From assembly GCA_015698045.1 (NCBI GenBank), contig BLAL01000246.1, positions 1,842,463-1,906,462 on the forward strand: DNA of 64,000 nt. The letters run 5' to 3'. The stretch comes from Rhizophagus clarus (Eukaryota; Glomeromycota; Glomeromycetes; Glomerales; Glomeraceae). The translations under genes were made by a program, and so were the position numbers. Shown in pieces: positions 38,138 through 51,059 of this stretch. Numbering within the stretch: the first letter of the stretch is position 1; the number at the start of each line of letters is the position of its first letter. The notes under the pieces were generated by a model. The model did no database searches. It was not told where the DNA came from and saw only the letters and a program-made list of their open reading frames with translations.

Positions 38138-40462
38138 ATTGTTTCCGTGTTAATAGATTTTATAGTTAAATTAAAAAAATAAAAATTAATTGCATTTTTG
38201 ATTTTGGTCATATATGGACATTTTTGTTATGTAAATATATCTTTATTCTAATTTGTTGGGAAATTCATTGTATATTTTGTCTTCATGTGCTTATATTCTT
38301 TCTGTTCATAATTTCAAAATTTGTAAAAAAAATAGTTCTTTATTTTATTCCATTAATTTCAAATAAAGTTTATTTTTTAAAAGCAATACTCAATATAATG
38401 GATGAAAATACAAAAATTCATCCGACATATACCAATGAGCCAAAGATAACACTGGAATCTGTTGTGAGGATTACTTGATGGGCATTCGTGATGAATAGTT
38501 GCAAGGAACGATGAAGTTATCCTTGAAGGCGCTTTAGCTAAGCGTAAGAAATAAACAAGAAGTCTTGTTATGTTCTGCGCTTTTATCAACGGTCAAAAAG
38601 CGGGTAGTATCGCTTATGGAAATTTGATGTACTCGTACCAGAAAGGAATCCGCGGATAACTTAAAAAAAATAAATAAATAAATAAATAAAATAATATTCT
38701 TATAAGCGAATACAGATACCAGGAATTCTTACTATTCATATGAATTCCAAGTTTCTAAAAATAATTTTTGCCTGTAGAAGACTTCAAAACATCTTTGTGA
38801 CCGCTTCCCGATCTAAGCACTTATGCTTATCTTCACATGGATATAGTTCGCGTGGGATAGTGATTTTCCAGGCATATTTGATTTACGTGGTAATGTATTT
38901 ATGATTTGCATGACAATCCGTTTCATCGATTATGTAGAGTCTGGACACGGTGTCCGGGATCGGCAAATTATTTTACACATTAAGACCGATATGCAAATGC
39001 TTTATTATTAAAATATATGTTTATGAATACACATATCCGCCGATTTTCGGAATTAACAAAATTAGCCCAAATTAAGGAATTTGATGATAATTAGATAAAA
39101 ATTAAGTTAAATAAGTTTCACAAAAAGGATCACTCTTGTGCTACATGATCGTATGACACAAATATCGAGAAATTACTTCAACAAAAGTAGCGTTAAAAAA
39201 TTTTTTTCTTTCGTAAACTCCATATTAAACTCCCCATCAACTTCCCCATCAAACTTTTCCACCAGTTTTTACATTATGTAAGTTGAGAATTTTGGCAAGT
39301 ATATTAGTAGTTATTTTACATTAAATATAACTTGGAGCTATTTTTTTATTTTTTTTTCAATAGTTTATAAAAAAAAATTTATTTAGGCAGCAAAATTATT
39401 CAAAAATAATCTTTCAATAAATAAATAATTCTAAGATTAATAACGAGGTTTTAGTGAATTTAAATTATATATTGATTAGTTTATTTAGTTAAAATCTATT
39501 TGATATTCATTATTAATTATTTTTCAATCAATTTTTTTTCGTTAAATCATTATTCTGGTGCTTATTCTTACTTTTTTTTTAAATAAACTAATTTTATAAT
39601 ATTTTTATTCCTTTTTTTAGAAATTTCTTCTACTGGTTTCAGGTTAAAGAGGTAAATTTTTTTTGGAAAAGGTCTTAAAAGTTTTTTTAAGTATTTTTTG
39701 GCTTATTTTTTCTTATGTAGGGACGGTTTTGATCGATTTTAATCGGTACTGCGCCACATAATTGATGATTGGCAAATTCCTCAAATCGGCGCATATGACG
39801 TGAATGAAATTCTGTTTGTGGTCGAGTGGACACGCAGTCTGGACCCGTCAAAATTGTCGACTGGCCAGCGATCAAGAAAACTACATACGGTTAATTTTTG
39901 GCAGTTTAAAAAAATTGGGTAAATTTATCTTCCGAAAACATGATGGAATGAATCATGTGGCGTAGTACAGTATAGTAAATGTTAATTTATGGCCCAGTAC
40001 TTCGCAAGGAATATAAATGAAGTGAATTATTGAATGCATTACACACTCTCATACACCTTCACAAAACAAATAAAAATATAAGCGCGAATTATTGGGCAAA
40101 CTTTATTAATACAAATAAAAAGAATAATACATTTTTCAGAATCCTTTTTAGCTTTTTGCCAGCCTGCTATGCTAAAATAATGAAGGAAATCTTCAGCATG
40201 ATTTATATCTGCACAGGATTCCAAGTATTCATTAGAATTTTTATAAAGAGAGAAAGAGTTGTGTCAAAAGAATTCCAGAAGCCTTCGCTATAATTGGTAA
40301 TTTCCCAAATGATGAGCTCAGAAAATCACAAAAAAACAGGGAGAATAGCAAGTTAAAAATGTACAGAGTGGTTATCTAGCAATCAAGAACTGAACTTACT
40401 AGTTGCATACATAACCTTTCTCTTCCAGTACTGATATTGTTCTCATTACGAGCATAGACTTT
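38138..40462. other. Intergenic DNA with a possible decayed coding fragment
   Basis: Between about 38460 and 38660 one plus-strand frame reads EDYLMGIRDE, then after a stop LQGTMKLSLKAL, then after another stop LSVRNKQEVLLCSALINGQK; this looks like a broken gene fragment of unknown family. GC-richer patches lie at 38775-38880 and 39715-39900. The rest is AT-rich and I see no gene, tRNA or rRNA in it. Confidence 0.35.
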
Positions 40463-40730
40463 TCAGATGTCTGTGTCCCATATAATATTATGAAGGAGCA
40501 GTCTTCGATTTCTTAAATAATGATACTTGTCTCCTTCTACTGGATCCATAAAATAGTGAGAAGACCAGTCAGTTTCCCATAATGTGCTGTTGGCCTTCCA
40601 TGACTTCTTCACTGATTCAAACAAAATATTTGAAAATTAGAACCAAGCAATGCAAAGGTCATTTTGTGCATTCTTACCTTCTTCCAAAACTTTTCTTTTT
40701 CTACTGGACTCTATTGATTGGTGAAACATA
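40463..40730 (-). pseudogene. Fragment of an unknown two-exon coding sequence
   Basis: Minus-strand blocks 40678 to about 40730 (SIESSRKRKVLEE) and 40463-40611 (KKSWKANSTLWETDW, SSHYFMDPVEGDKYHYLRNR, RLLLHNIIWDTDI) are joined in phase by a 66-nt intron with GTAAGA and AATCAG ends. After the stop at 40463 the same frame continues KVYARNENNISTGRERLCMQ, which suggests that the stop is a mutation in an older gene. I do not recognise the family. Confidence 0.4.
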
Positions 40731-41888
40731 AGAAATGAAATGACATGATAACATGAATGTGTAAAAAAGTTAGAAAAATGAAATACAACTATCAAGATTT
40801 GAGCTAAGACACATTCACTTGTGTTAGCTGAATTATTATGACTCACTTACCACTAACGGGTTACTCTATGATAACGCAAATGTATTTTTTAGATGGGTGG
40901 GCTTAATGATAAGAAGCAGGAAAGAAAAGTACAAGAATAAGTAAATACTCAGAAAAAGGCGAAAAAATAAAAAAATGGATATCAAAAAATTAAGCAATTG
41001 CCACATTGACATTTTATTATGCTCTACTTACTTATACTCTTAATGAAATCGCAAATTTTGGAAACAGGTCCATATTTCAGTTAGAACAGGTTTGGATTAC
41101 AAGTAAGAACCTCTTCTATTAAATTTTGACCATTAACTTTTTGGTCTGTGATAGTATCTATGTGATTTTCAATATCTAGTAGTCTCTGTTTTAAAAAAAT
41201 ATTATTGCCCTTTTCAATTTAGTATGACCCTTTGATCATATAATAATATATGTAAATCACTTTTGATTTCTCTGATTTCCTCCATTTTTTCACAAACTGT
41301 TCTAGTAAAACTTTTCTATTATATTAACTCTCTTGTGATTTCCTGTGATTTTAGAAACTTTTTATATTAAACTACATATTTACAAAGTTTCAGGTATAGT
41401 ATTTAATAAACTAAAGTTAGTTTTCAAACTATTAAATTTGAGAGATTTTTTGAAATTTCCTTTGATTTCTTTTTTATGCTAAATCTCTTAAAAAATAGAA
41501 GATTTATTTATTTTTATAAACTTTTTAAGAAGTTTGAACTTATATATAAAGCTTAAAGATTTATTAACTAACGACTTATTATGTTTTTTTGTAAGTTTTT
41601 AACAAATAAATATCAGATATAGAATACAGAATTTATATTTTAATAATATAATATTTAATGATTAATAATATATAAACAGTCATATTGTTAGATTAAAATA
41701 ACTTTAAAGCAGTTGTTCTCTTGTAATAATATATTTAATATTTTACTTTTATTTTGTTCTTTTTATTGTAAAATAATTTCAACTAATCATGTAATAACAA
41801 TAACATAAAGTCTTATTGACTGATTATCACATGAAAACTGAAAATTGATTTTTCTGTATATAACATGCTAAAAATTAGAGAGGTCATA

Positions 41889-42174
41889 CAGGACCCCAGA
41901 AACTTATATTAGATGTTACTGGCAAAAATTGGCCAATTTTATCATTTTTTTACTTGCAAGCTGATTGGCTGAAAATAAAGATTATTACTATAAAAGGCAA
42001 TCAAATCACATAATACTGCAGAATTTTTGTGTCATATTTCTTTTTTTAGTATGATTTTCATATCCTTATTATTAACTTTACCTATAACTTAGCCAGTAAT
42101 ATCAGGAATTTTTTTAAATAAGTTTTACCTAGTGTATGTGCCTGTCATATCTAATATAAATTTTTAGGGTCCTG
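41889..42174. mobile_element. Small inverted-repeat element sharing CAGGACCC termini
   Basis: Left end CAGGACCCCAGAAACTTATA and right end, read inward, CAGGACCCTAAAAATTTATA, both continuing into TTAGATnT. The 286-bp interior is non-coding. No clear target duplication is visible. The termini resemble those at 21089, 28284 and 20669. Confidence 0.65.
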
Positions 42175-43069
42175 GTTGCACTAAATTGAAAAGGGTGATA
42201 AGTTCAACAACATTCAATTTTTTCTATATCTTTAATTTTAGGAAGTGACGTGATTACTGGTTTTTGGCTTAGATAAAAAGATATGTGCAGTCATACAGTT
42301 TAAAAAGAGAAAAAATTTGTAAATGAAAGTAAAGAAATCAGATCAATGATATTGATCAATTACTTGATTAAAGTCATATGACTCTGATTTTCCTCCCAAA
42401 GAAACAGTTTTTTTGTAATGTAAATGGACAAAATTATTGATAATTTTTTAGATATATATTATAATATTATTAAAGAGGGAGGAAGTACGCAGATCCTAGG
42501 CCATTTAATGTGAGTTCCAGCATCAAGTTATTTTTTTGCTCTTTCACATTTCAGGAAAATATCTATAGTTAATTTATTTATATCATTAACTAAAAGATTC
42601 ACATCCCTATACTATTGTTTATACAGATTATGTAAATAATATTCCCTTAAAGAGAATTTCACTGAGATTAAGTAATTTTGAAACTAAAATATAAATCAGA
42701 AATTATAGTGGCTGTAATTTTGCATGTGTATTACAAGTCATGTAATAAATAATAATTCTGACCACACGTTATGAATTTGAAAACAATATTATGCTAAGTT
42801 CAAGATTACATTTTTTTTACATCATGAAAATATCCTCATTATTTTATTTTAATTTTACCAATACATATTCAGGAATACATTAGTGGGATTTATACTTTTT
42901 GGCAGCATATTCTGCCAACTTACCAGTTATTTCTTTTCTATACAAATCTATATAGCACTATGCCTTTCTAATAAATTTCCTTATTATAATTGTATTAACA
43001 GATTTCAACTTTCAAGGCTGCAGGAATAATATGTTACAAGCTTAATCAAGAATAATCACAGTTCTCTCA

Positions 43070-43313
43070 GAAAATTAAGCCAATTCACTCTTTTAGTTTT
43101 TTAAGGATATCTCGCCAGCTATTTATCCAATTTTGATAAACTATTTTTTATTTTGTAGATCTCATTGAGAGCTACATTTTAAAAAAATGTTCATCCAATT
43201 TGGATCACTGGTTGACGAGAAAATTGCAAAATATATGTTTTTTAGCTTCTAAATTTCATATTAATTTGCTTTTTTTTATGATTATGAGTTGTATCAGTAA
43301 TGTCCGGGGTCCT
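43070..43313. mobile_element. MITE family 1, copy B, left end missing
   Basis: From AAAATTAAGCCAATTC to GTAATGTCCGGGGTCCT it matches the interior and right end of the copy at 20669-20965, but the left inverted terminus is absent. GTTCTCTCA occurs on both sides (43061-43069 and 43314-43322), which may be a 9-bp duplication or partial chance match at the left junction. Confidence 0.7.
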
Positions 43314-44796
43314 GTTCTCTCAAATAAATCTTTTTGAAATCTTCCAATATCATTTAATAAAATTCAGCTTGTAATGAAATTTTGAGTAAAAGATGCAAAA
43401 AACTGGTGTTAACATGACATTCCTCAAGTGTTTAGATCACTGGAAAAGAATGAGAAATGAGCAAGACAATTGCTTACATGGATTCAGGAAGCAATTTCTT
43501 CCAAACAGTTAAGAGATCCCAAAAAACCTGAATCTACATACTTAAGTATATTTCTGAAAAAAATGAATTCCTTTCCAAGAGTAGTAAACTGCTATTCCTT
43601 GGCTCTTTGTACAAACTAGGATCAATATTTACTTTTAAAGCGCATGAGCCTAAAAATTTATATCAGTGAAGCATTAAGGTATAGTTCTGACAATCATGCT
43701 TTTTCATCTAAGAAATACACTACAGTCAGACCTCCATATAATCACCTCTTTGGTTCTACCAAAATTGGTGATTAAATAAAGGTGTTATTGTAGAAAAGTA
43801 ACCTTTTTACAATCACTATTATATTAAAAATCATGTGAAGTGATTATATAGAATTTATTTTATTTAAAATGCAAATTGTATTATTATTTATTAAAAGTAA
43901 AAAAAAAAAATTATTTATATTATTAAATGCTATTATATTATCATACTAAATGTTATTGTATTATTATACTAAAATATCATTATATTAATATTATTATGCA
44001 TTTGAAAAATACTAAAAAAAATTAGTAATTGAAACCTGCTTTTGAGATTTTCTTTCAAATTGCTTAACTAAATTTAAGTATCTTTTGAAAATCTCCATAT
44101 CTTCTACTCTGAATTCACTTATTTGTTGTTGTTCAAAAAAACTCATCCAATTCTGTAAGGATTTCATTGCACTATCCAAAAAAACCAGTGCTGGCTCTTC
44201 AGAATCATTGTTATCATTATTAATTTTTTCATCTTCATATATCTCCTCCTGAATTAACTTTATGATATCATCATCATTTAGAATAGCTGTAGTTGGAATT
44301 TCTTCTTCTAAATCATTAAAAAAATTATTTAGCGTATCTGCCAATGAAGAAGTATAAGAATCATCTATATTTAATTCTCCAATCATTTGATTAAAATCTG
44401 CTACTTTATCATCAACTATTTTTTGTTAAACTTGTGATGCATTATCTATATCTTCATTAGTTGATAAAGGCAAAATTCCAGTCTTCTTCCAACAGTTCCA
44501 AATTGTTTCTTTAGTTACATGATTCCATGCATTTGATACGTAATTAATAGCTTTTTTAACATTAATCTTTTCTTTGTTAATATCTTTACCATCCTCAAAA
44601 AGCTCCAATACATGATGGCAATAATTCCTCTTATAATAATTCTTAAAACTTGCAATAATTCCAACGTCAAGTGGCTGGAGATGGCTTGTTGTATTAGGAG
44701 GCAAAAAGGCTACTTCAACATGGGTTAGCTGAAGTTGGAAAATATCAGGTTGATTTCTGCTTGATCTACCACTTGATCTACCACTACGACTATGAC

Positions 44797-47700
44797 TAGA
44801 GATGTGCCGTGTTATATAACAAAATGTTATATAACATATATAATTGTTATATAACGGTTATATAACCAAGAGGTATTTTAAGGTATATAATTATTTTGTA
44901 TAATATTTTACTATCTAATAATTATAAAAGAATAAAATATATATTATTAGATTTGTCTTATTAAGATGAATCAAATGGTGACAATTTTATGCTTCTAATA
45001 TCAATATAAAATAAGTTATTATAATTTAAAAATTTTTAAACATTTAAAGTTATCTTAAAATTTATTTGTACTAAAAGTATAAAATAATTAAATTTAATGC
45101 ATATTTGTGAATTAAATCTGATGTAATGTGTTTTAGATTTTTATAATTATTAGATGTCAAAATATATATCAAATAAACTTATTATTTAAAAAAAGTGTTT
45201 TTTGCAATTATCTCATTATTTACTAATCCTATTTCAATATCCTTTTTTTTGTTTTGAAGGGGGCATTAAGAGCTATAAAATAAAAAAAAGATTTTTAAAA
45301 TCTGATCACTAGATCATAAGATAATGTCTTAAATAGATTTTTTTAATATTAACTTTCATTTTATATAATAATTTAATGCTAATATCTCAAGATCTACAAA
45401 TCCTATTTCAATGATCTTTTTTTTATCTTAAAGAGTGCATTGAGAGCTATAAAAACAAAAAAAGATCTTTAAAATCTGATCATTGGATCACAAGATAATA
45501 TCTTAAATTGGTTTTTTTTATATTAATTTTTATTTTATATAATAAATTAATGCTGATCTTAAATGTATCACCACTTAAATTTGGAAATTGATTATCAAAT
45601 GCTTTAACCTAATATAAAATTAAACTTTTACACAAATTTTCCATATATATATATGCATTTTTTTTTACCCACGGTTTGTAAAAAAAATTTATTTATTTTT
45701 TTTTTAATTTTTTTATAAAATTTTTATTATGACACGTACTCTTGATCCTGTTTGGAATCATTTTAAAAAATCAGCTGAAAGAAAAACAGATTAAGCTGGA
45801 ACAAAGCAGCATTATATAGCAACATGTAATTTTTGTGATACTATAATGACTGGACAACCTAAAAGAATGAAAATTCATTTAAATAAAAATTGTCCAAATG
45901 TACCACTTGAAGTTAAAAATCAATATAAAAATAAAGACAGAACAAGAATCTTTTGATATTAATGATGATAATACAGATGATAATACTGAAGATAATGTTA
46001 GTAATGAAAAAGAAGAAATTGATACTGCAATTGCATGTGTATTTTATGCTAGCGGAATTCCATTAGCAACTATTAAAAATCCTTTTATTATTCAAGCATT
46101 ACATAAAATTAATCCAGAATATCATCCTCCTTCCCGAAAATCATTGTCAACAACTTTACTTGAAAAAGAATATAAACAAGTTTCTGCTGATATGAAAAAA
46201 CAAATAAAAAATTCTAATTATATTTGTCTTACAAGTGATGGTTGGACAAATATACATCAACAACCTATAATTAATTTTATGATTACTACACCACAACCAA
46301 TTTTCTGGAAAGCATTAGAATCTAAAGAAAATTCACATACTGGTGAATATATTACTGAGCAGTTTGATATTGTTATTAAAGAAATTGGTATATCAAAAAT
46401 TGCAACTGTAATTACTGATAATGCAAGTAATATGAAAAAAGCACATAGTATTCTTCAAAAAGATTATCCAAATATAATATTTTTAGGTAATAATTTTTGT
46501 TTAATTTAATTTTTTAAAATTATTTCTAAAATTTTTTAATTTTTTTTTAAGGTTGTTTTGCACATAATATCAATCTTCTTATTAAATCCGTTATTAAATT
46601 GGCTTTAATTAAAGAAACTATTACACCAGTACAGGAAATTATTAAGTTTTTTAAAAGGCATCATATTGAAAATGCTTGTTTAGAACGATTGCAAATTGAA
46701 AAAATAGGAAAAACAATTAAATTTAATTTGCCAGTAATTACAAGATGGGGTTCACATTACATTTGTTTACAATCTTTTCTTGCTAGTAAAAAAGCATTAC
46801 AGGTAAAATCTATATATTATTTTTGAAAAATTTAAAAGTTTAAAAATTATTTATTTATTATATATTTATATTATAGAATGTTGTTTTTGAAGAATGTGTT
46901 AGAAAATCAATACCATCATCACTTAATTTCAAACTTATAGATACTGAGGGATTTTGGGTTAATATTGAAGAAATATGTCAATTATTAGAACCATTTACAA
47001 AAATTATACGAGAATTTGAAAGTAATCAACCTAATTTATCATTAGTTTATGATAGGTTTGTAATTTTACTAAAATTTTTTTATTTTTAATTTAATATATA
47101 TATAATAATAAGTAATATTTTTTTATTATAGATTTACAAAGTTAAAAAATGAAATTAAACAGTTGACTAATACTTCTTTAAAAGATATTATTCTTGATAA
47201 ATGTACACTACATTGGGAAAAAATGTATCATCCAGCAATTGTTATTGCTTACTATTTAGATCCAAGATATCATGGTCAAGATTTAACAGATGAATATCCT
47301 TTTTCAATGATTGCAGAAGAAACATCAAAATTTGTAAATCAGGATTTAAGTGGTCAATTAGTAAAAGAATTATTATGGTATAATAATAAAACAGGACCAT
47401 TTAATTCTTCAATATTTTGGAAATTAGAAGCAATAAGTAATCCAATTGATTGGTGGAATGGATTTCAACAAGAAGTACCAGTTCTTAGTAAGTTTGCAGT
47501 AAAATTAATGTCAATTCCAGCATCAAATGCTGCTTCAGAAAGAAATTGGTCAAATTTTGGTTTTATTCAAAATATAAAAAGAAATAGATTAACAAATGAA
47601 AGAACTTTTAAATTAGTAACTATATATTCTAATCTTCATTTAGCTAATGGTCAAAAATTAAATGATGATAATATAAATGAAGAAGAATTAGAAAATTTAG

Positions 47701-48620
47701 ATGAAATTATAGTAATTGAAGAATCTGAAGAAAGTAATATTGAACATTAAATATTTATAATCTAAATTTTATATTATATAAGATTATAGTTTATTTATTT
47801 ACTTTATTAAAAATTTTATATATTATATATTTTTTATGTATTATTAAATATTTTATTAATAAATAAATTTTTTATATTAAATATTATATTTATAATTATA
47901 TAATAAATTTTAATTATTAAATTTTACCAATAATATAACTTTTAAAATCAAAAATTGTATGTATTTTTATATACTTTACAAGTTTACTTAAAATATTAAA
48001 ATAAGTTTTAAAAGTAAATTTTAAGAAAAATTAATTTTTTTGATTTTTTTTCTTTATATAGATAAAATCAAATTTTGGATTTATAACCTTTTTTGGTGCC
48101 TTAAATAAACTTGTAAAGCATATAAAAATACATATAAATAATGTAAAAAAAAGTAAAAATACATAAAAAATATGATAATAATCATATATCTGTATTTAAA
48201 AAATATTATTTATATATAAAAAACAATTATTTATCATCTTTAACAATTAATTTCTAATTAATTACTGGCTTAATTTTTATAAAATTTGATTTATTTAAAT
48301 CTTTTTAATTAAAAGTTTTATTTTCTAGGTGTTTTGAAATAGAGTTTATTTAATTTTAAAAAGTATAATAAATTTTTAATTTTTCAATTTGTAATTTTAA
48401 GTAATTTTAATTATAAACGCCATTTAAATGTATAGTTAACAATGTTAATTTTGATTGTAATAGTTTAATCTTTACTTTACCTTTTATATTTACTGATTAA
48501 AATAGTCAAATTAACAAATTTATGAATATAATGTTATATATGTTATATAACTGTTATATAATGTTATATATGTTATATAACCGTTATATAACATATATAA
48601 CCGTTATATACCCATCTCTA
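44797..48620. mobile_element. Complete hAT transposon nested in the pogo element
   Basis: ACTATGAC is present directly on both sides (44789-44796 and 48621-48628), an exact 8-bp target duplication. The ends read TAGAGATG(T/G)G inward. Dense GTTATATAAC palindromes fill the subterminal 80-100 bp at each end. The element encodes a BED-finger hAT transposase on the plus strand. Its length of 3.8 kb is typical. Confidence 0.95.
45729..47750 (+). pseudogene. hAT transposase with BED zinc finger and dimerisation domain
   Basis: Exons 45729-46486, 46552-46802, 46877-47055 and 47132-47750 join in phase. The N-terminus has a BED-type finger (CNFCDTIM, later HLNKNC). The core shows the hAT RNase-H landmarks LTSDGWTN, VITDNASNM and CFAHNINL. 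The C-terminus has the dimerisation motif PIDWWNGFQQEVPVLSKFAV followed by SIPASNAASERNWSNFG and RNRLTNER. The copy has a TAA at codon 22 (45792-45794) and a frame change between about 45898 and 45945; everything after that is open. It is therefore a recently inactivated copy, or expressed only from an internal start. Confidence 0.9.
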
Positions 48621-50824
48621 ACTATGACCTTTACCATCACGACCTCTGCCACCACGACCTTTGCCATTTCTACTATGATTTTCTATATTAAAAAATTTAA
48701 TTAACATAAATTAATATTACATACTGATATGTGCATTACAATAAAGTAAAGAAAAAAATACCAGATGTTAATGGAAATTCATCATTTTCATTATCATCAT
48801 CTTAAAAAAAATGTGGGTCAAAATGTGATGGGGTATTATCCATTAATAATAGGATTTTTTTTGTTTTGTGCTCTAAAATAATTATCTATTTTCTGAAAAA
48901 CTTCTTCAAAAATTATAGAGTTCATCCATGCTTTGGAATTTCCGCAATAATAGACTGGAAGATGTTCCAAGTTAACTTTTAAAAGAGGTCTTGGGCATTT
49001 CAAATTCCCAATTACCTATGACTTGAGCTTATGAGTTCTAGTAGCATTAACACCAAGAAGAACTGTAACTCGTATCTTATCTTTTTTCTAACCACGTACT
49101 GGTGTGCTTGAAAGAGTCTGATTTGGTGCCATCTGATAATAAAAATTCTTTGATTAATTATTTAATATTAAATTATTTTAGATATCTAGATACCATAATT
49201 AGTAATAATATTTTTAATTAATCTTGCTTACTGTTTCATCAATATTATAAATTTGGTCAAGTGTAAAGCAGCTTAGAAGCTGATGTAACTTTGCATATTC
49301 CTTTAAAAGAGATGCTAGCGGCATACTTCCTGATTCTTTATATATACAAAATCTGCGAATATTGTTATGCTTTTTAAATTTTTGTAACCATCCATTAGAA
49401 AAACCAGTTTATTTTCCTGAATATTAAATGCTTTGGCAAAAATTCTTACCTTCTCTTTAATTAATAAATCTATTAAAATAGCACCATTAACCGTTACATT
49501 TTCTACCCATAAACTCATAGCACGATTAAGTATTGAAAATTTTACTTCCTTATGCCTAAATGTTTAAGCAGAATCTTCAGTATTAGTAACAGCTTTCCAT
49601 TTACTCTTTTGCTGCAAAATCTTCGTTACAGTACTCCTATTAATATTGATAATTAAGTGTTTTTCATTAAATTCACTAACGATTTCCTAGTGTGTTTTAT
49701 TTTTATTAGCTTCTGACTACTCACAAATTTGGCATTTTAGGTCATCAATAATAGCTGAACATTGTTATTTTTGTCAAATAGGTGGCATAGTAAAAAAGAG
49801 ATGATGATTATCTATCACTGCGGAAGCTGCGGAAACTGCAGTTTATATATGATAAAGATGACGTGTTATATCGATCATACGCGTATTTACTGACCTAACA
49901 TATTTAATGTTAATCATATGCGCATTTAAGGAAATCAAGTGATTATGCGAAGGTTTGGTTATTAATTAAGATTATAATTACGTTCAGAATAACATGGTGA
50001 TAGTGATTATATCTGATTTGTTATTATATAGAGGTAATTTAATAGTGTTTAAATTGATTTTGCAAAATTGAGTGCTTATAAAGAGGTGTTATTATATAGG
50101 GGGGTGATTGTATGGAGGTCTGACTGTATAATCAATATGTAAAAAAAAGAGGAAAACTACCTGAAAAAGCAGAGCCATTCAAACTTTTTGATAAAAACTA
50201 ACTTTCAGGATCAAAGAAAATGGATGACAGCCAAACAATCAAGATCAAACCTGTAAGGTGAGGATCTGTTCCTCCTAATTTATTTATTTCAGTAAAGAAA
50301 TAAGCAGTTTGGAGTAGGTTGGCATTCTAAAGAATTGATCATTAGCTTGAAAGATTTCAAATCATATGAGTTTGCTGTGCTTGTATGATAGAAAAAATTT
50401 TACTAAAATAAATAGAAGCACTTCTATTTTTTTTCCCTTATACAAATACTTAAGAAATATGAAATTAAATTATAACATAGGACCTACCGTATATATTAAT
50501 ATTGTCAGTAAAAGCATATATTGTGAAGAACTGAGGACTTTGCAATTCTAAAATTGCTAGGCGTAAAGTTTCTTTGAGATTAGTATAAAAGATCATGAAA
50601 ATTCTGATTTCAAGTACCTTTAAAGCTTTCTTAACATCATATGATAATTAATAATATTAATCATATACCTGCTGATTTTTTATTATTCTGCAAACTCAGA
50701 AATAATATATATAGTATAAAAGAACTTTCCGCAAAAAAATAAGGTGCATAAGAAGTTGAAAATGTTTAAAATGTTTTTATACAAATAATCTCACTAAGGG
50801 ATTTCATGTATTCAGAAATCCAGT

Positions 50825-51019
50825 ATGACCAATATTACTTTTAACTGTTGTATTATTTCTAATGATCTTCTATGTAATAGAAGAATTACAATTAACAGTG
50901 GTAAAGCAATTAGTAAACTTAAAACTGCAATTAAAAATAATCTAGAGGCATCATTTAATGAAGTTTCTCTAAAAATTTATCAAATTCATTTTAGCAGTGC
51001 TAATGAAAGATTTATATAA
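50825..51019 (+). CDS. Crinkler-type N-terminal domain ORF, header only
   Basis: The 64-residue frame starts MTNITFNCCIISNDLL and continues RITINSGKAISKLKTAIKNN, then VSLKIYQIHF. Spacing of the ITFNC start, a strand, a SKLKxxI helix and a final LxIYQIxF strand matches the ubiquitin-like header of Crinkler proteins, including the gene at 23789. The usual LWKV motif is replaced by IYQI. A stop follows at 51017-51019 and no NTPase or nuclease region is attached, so this is a truncated copy or a header-only gene. The microexon-like array begins 475 bp downstream on the same strand. Confidence 0.5.
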   Translation: MTNITFNCCIISNDLLCNRRITINSGKAISKLKTAIKNNLEASFNEVSLKIYQIHFSSANERFI

Positions 51020-51059
51020 TCATAGACTTTAATTTCTGTTTATTTTAATAGTCAACTTG

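Larger units (their letters stand above)
44012..49788 (-). pseudogene. pogo-like transposase (DDE_1 type), interrupted and decayed
   Basis: Minus-strand coding sequence starts near the ATG at 49788 and ends at 44012, excluding the hAT at 44797-48620. Visible in order: a psq-like helix-turn-helix (STVTKILQQKSKWKAV), a Tc5/CENP-B-type DNA-binding region (49315-49518, RAMSLWVENV), DQIYNIDET with the first catalytic Asp, KAWMNSIIFEEVF, a Gly/Arg/Ser-rich insert (GKGRGGRGRDGKGHSRSGRS), then LPPNTTSHLQPLDVGIIASF and a C-terminal acidic tail. It holds many in-frame stops (for example after MPPI, after TLSSTPVRG and after NASQV) and at least one frameshift, so it is inactive. The hAT landed inside the Gly/Arg-rich insert. 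Confidence 0.85.
43723..50126. mobile_element. pogo/Tigger-like DNA transposon, split by a nested hAT element
   Basis: Both ends read CAGTCAGACCTCCATA(T/C)AA inward and continue TCACC, with 23 of 24 bases matching. TA lies directly outside (43721-43722 and 50127-50128). The element carries a minus-strand DDE transposase with CENP-B/Tc5-type helix-turn-helix regions. Removing the 3,824-bp hAT insertion and its 8-bp duplication leaves about 2.57 kb, a normal length for this group. Second GGTGTTATT-type inner repeats occur near both ends. Confidence 0.9.

Noticed and set aside
38760..38900. GC-richer patch considered as a tRNA or 5S rRNA gene
   Set aside because: No cloverleaf arms, no A/B box pair and no match to the 5S pattern could be found by eye.
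48522..48704. 60-codon frame reading MLYNCYIMLYMLYN repeats
   Set aside because: It is a translation of the GTTATATAAC subterminal repeats of the hAT element.
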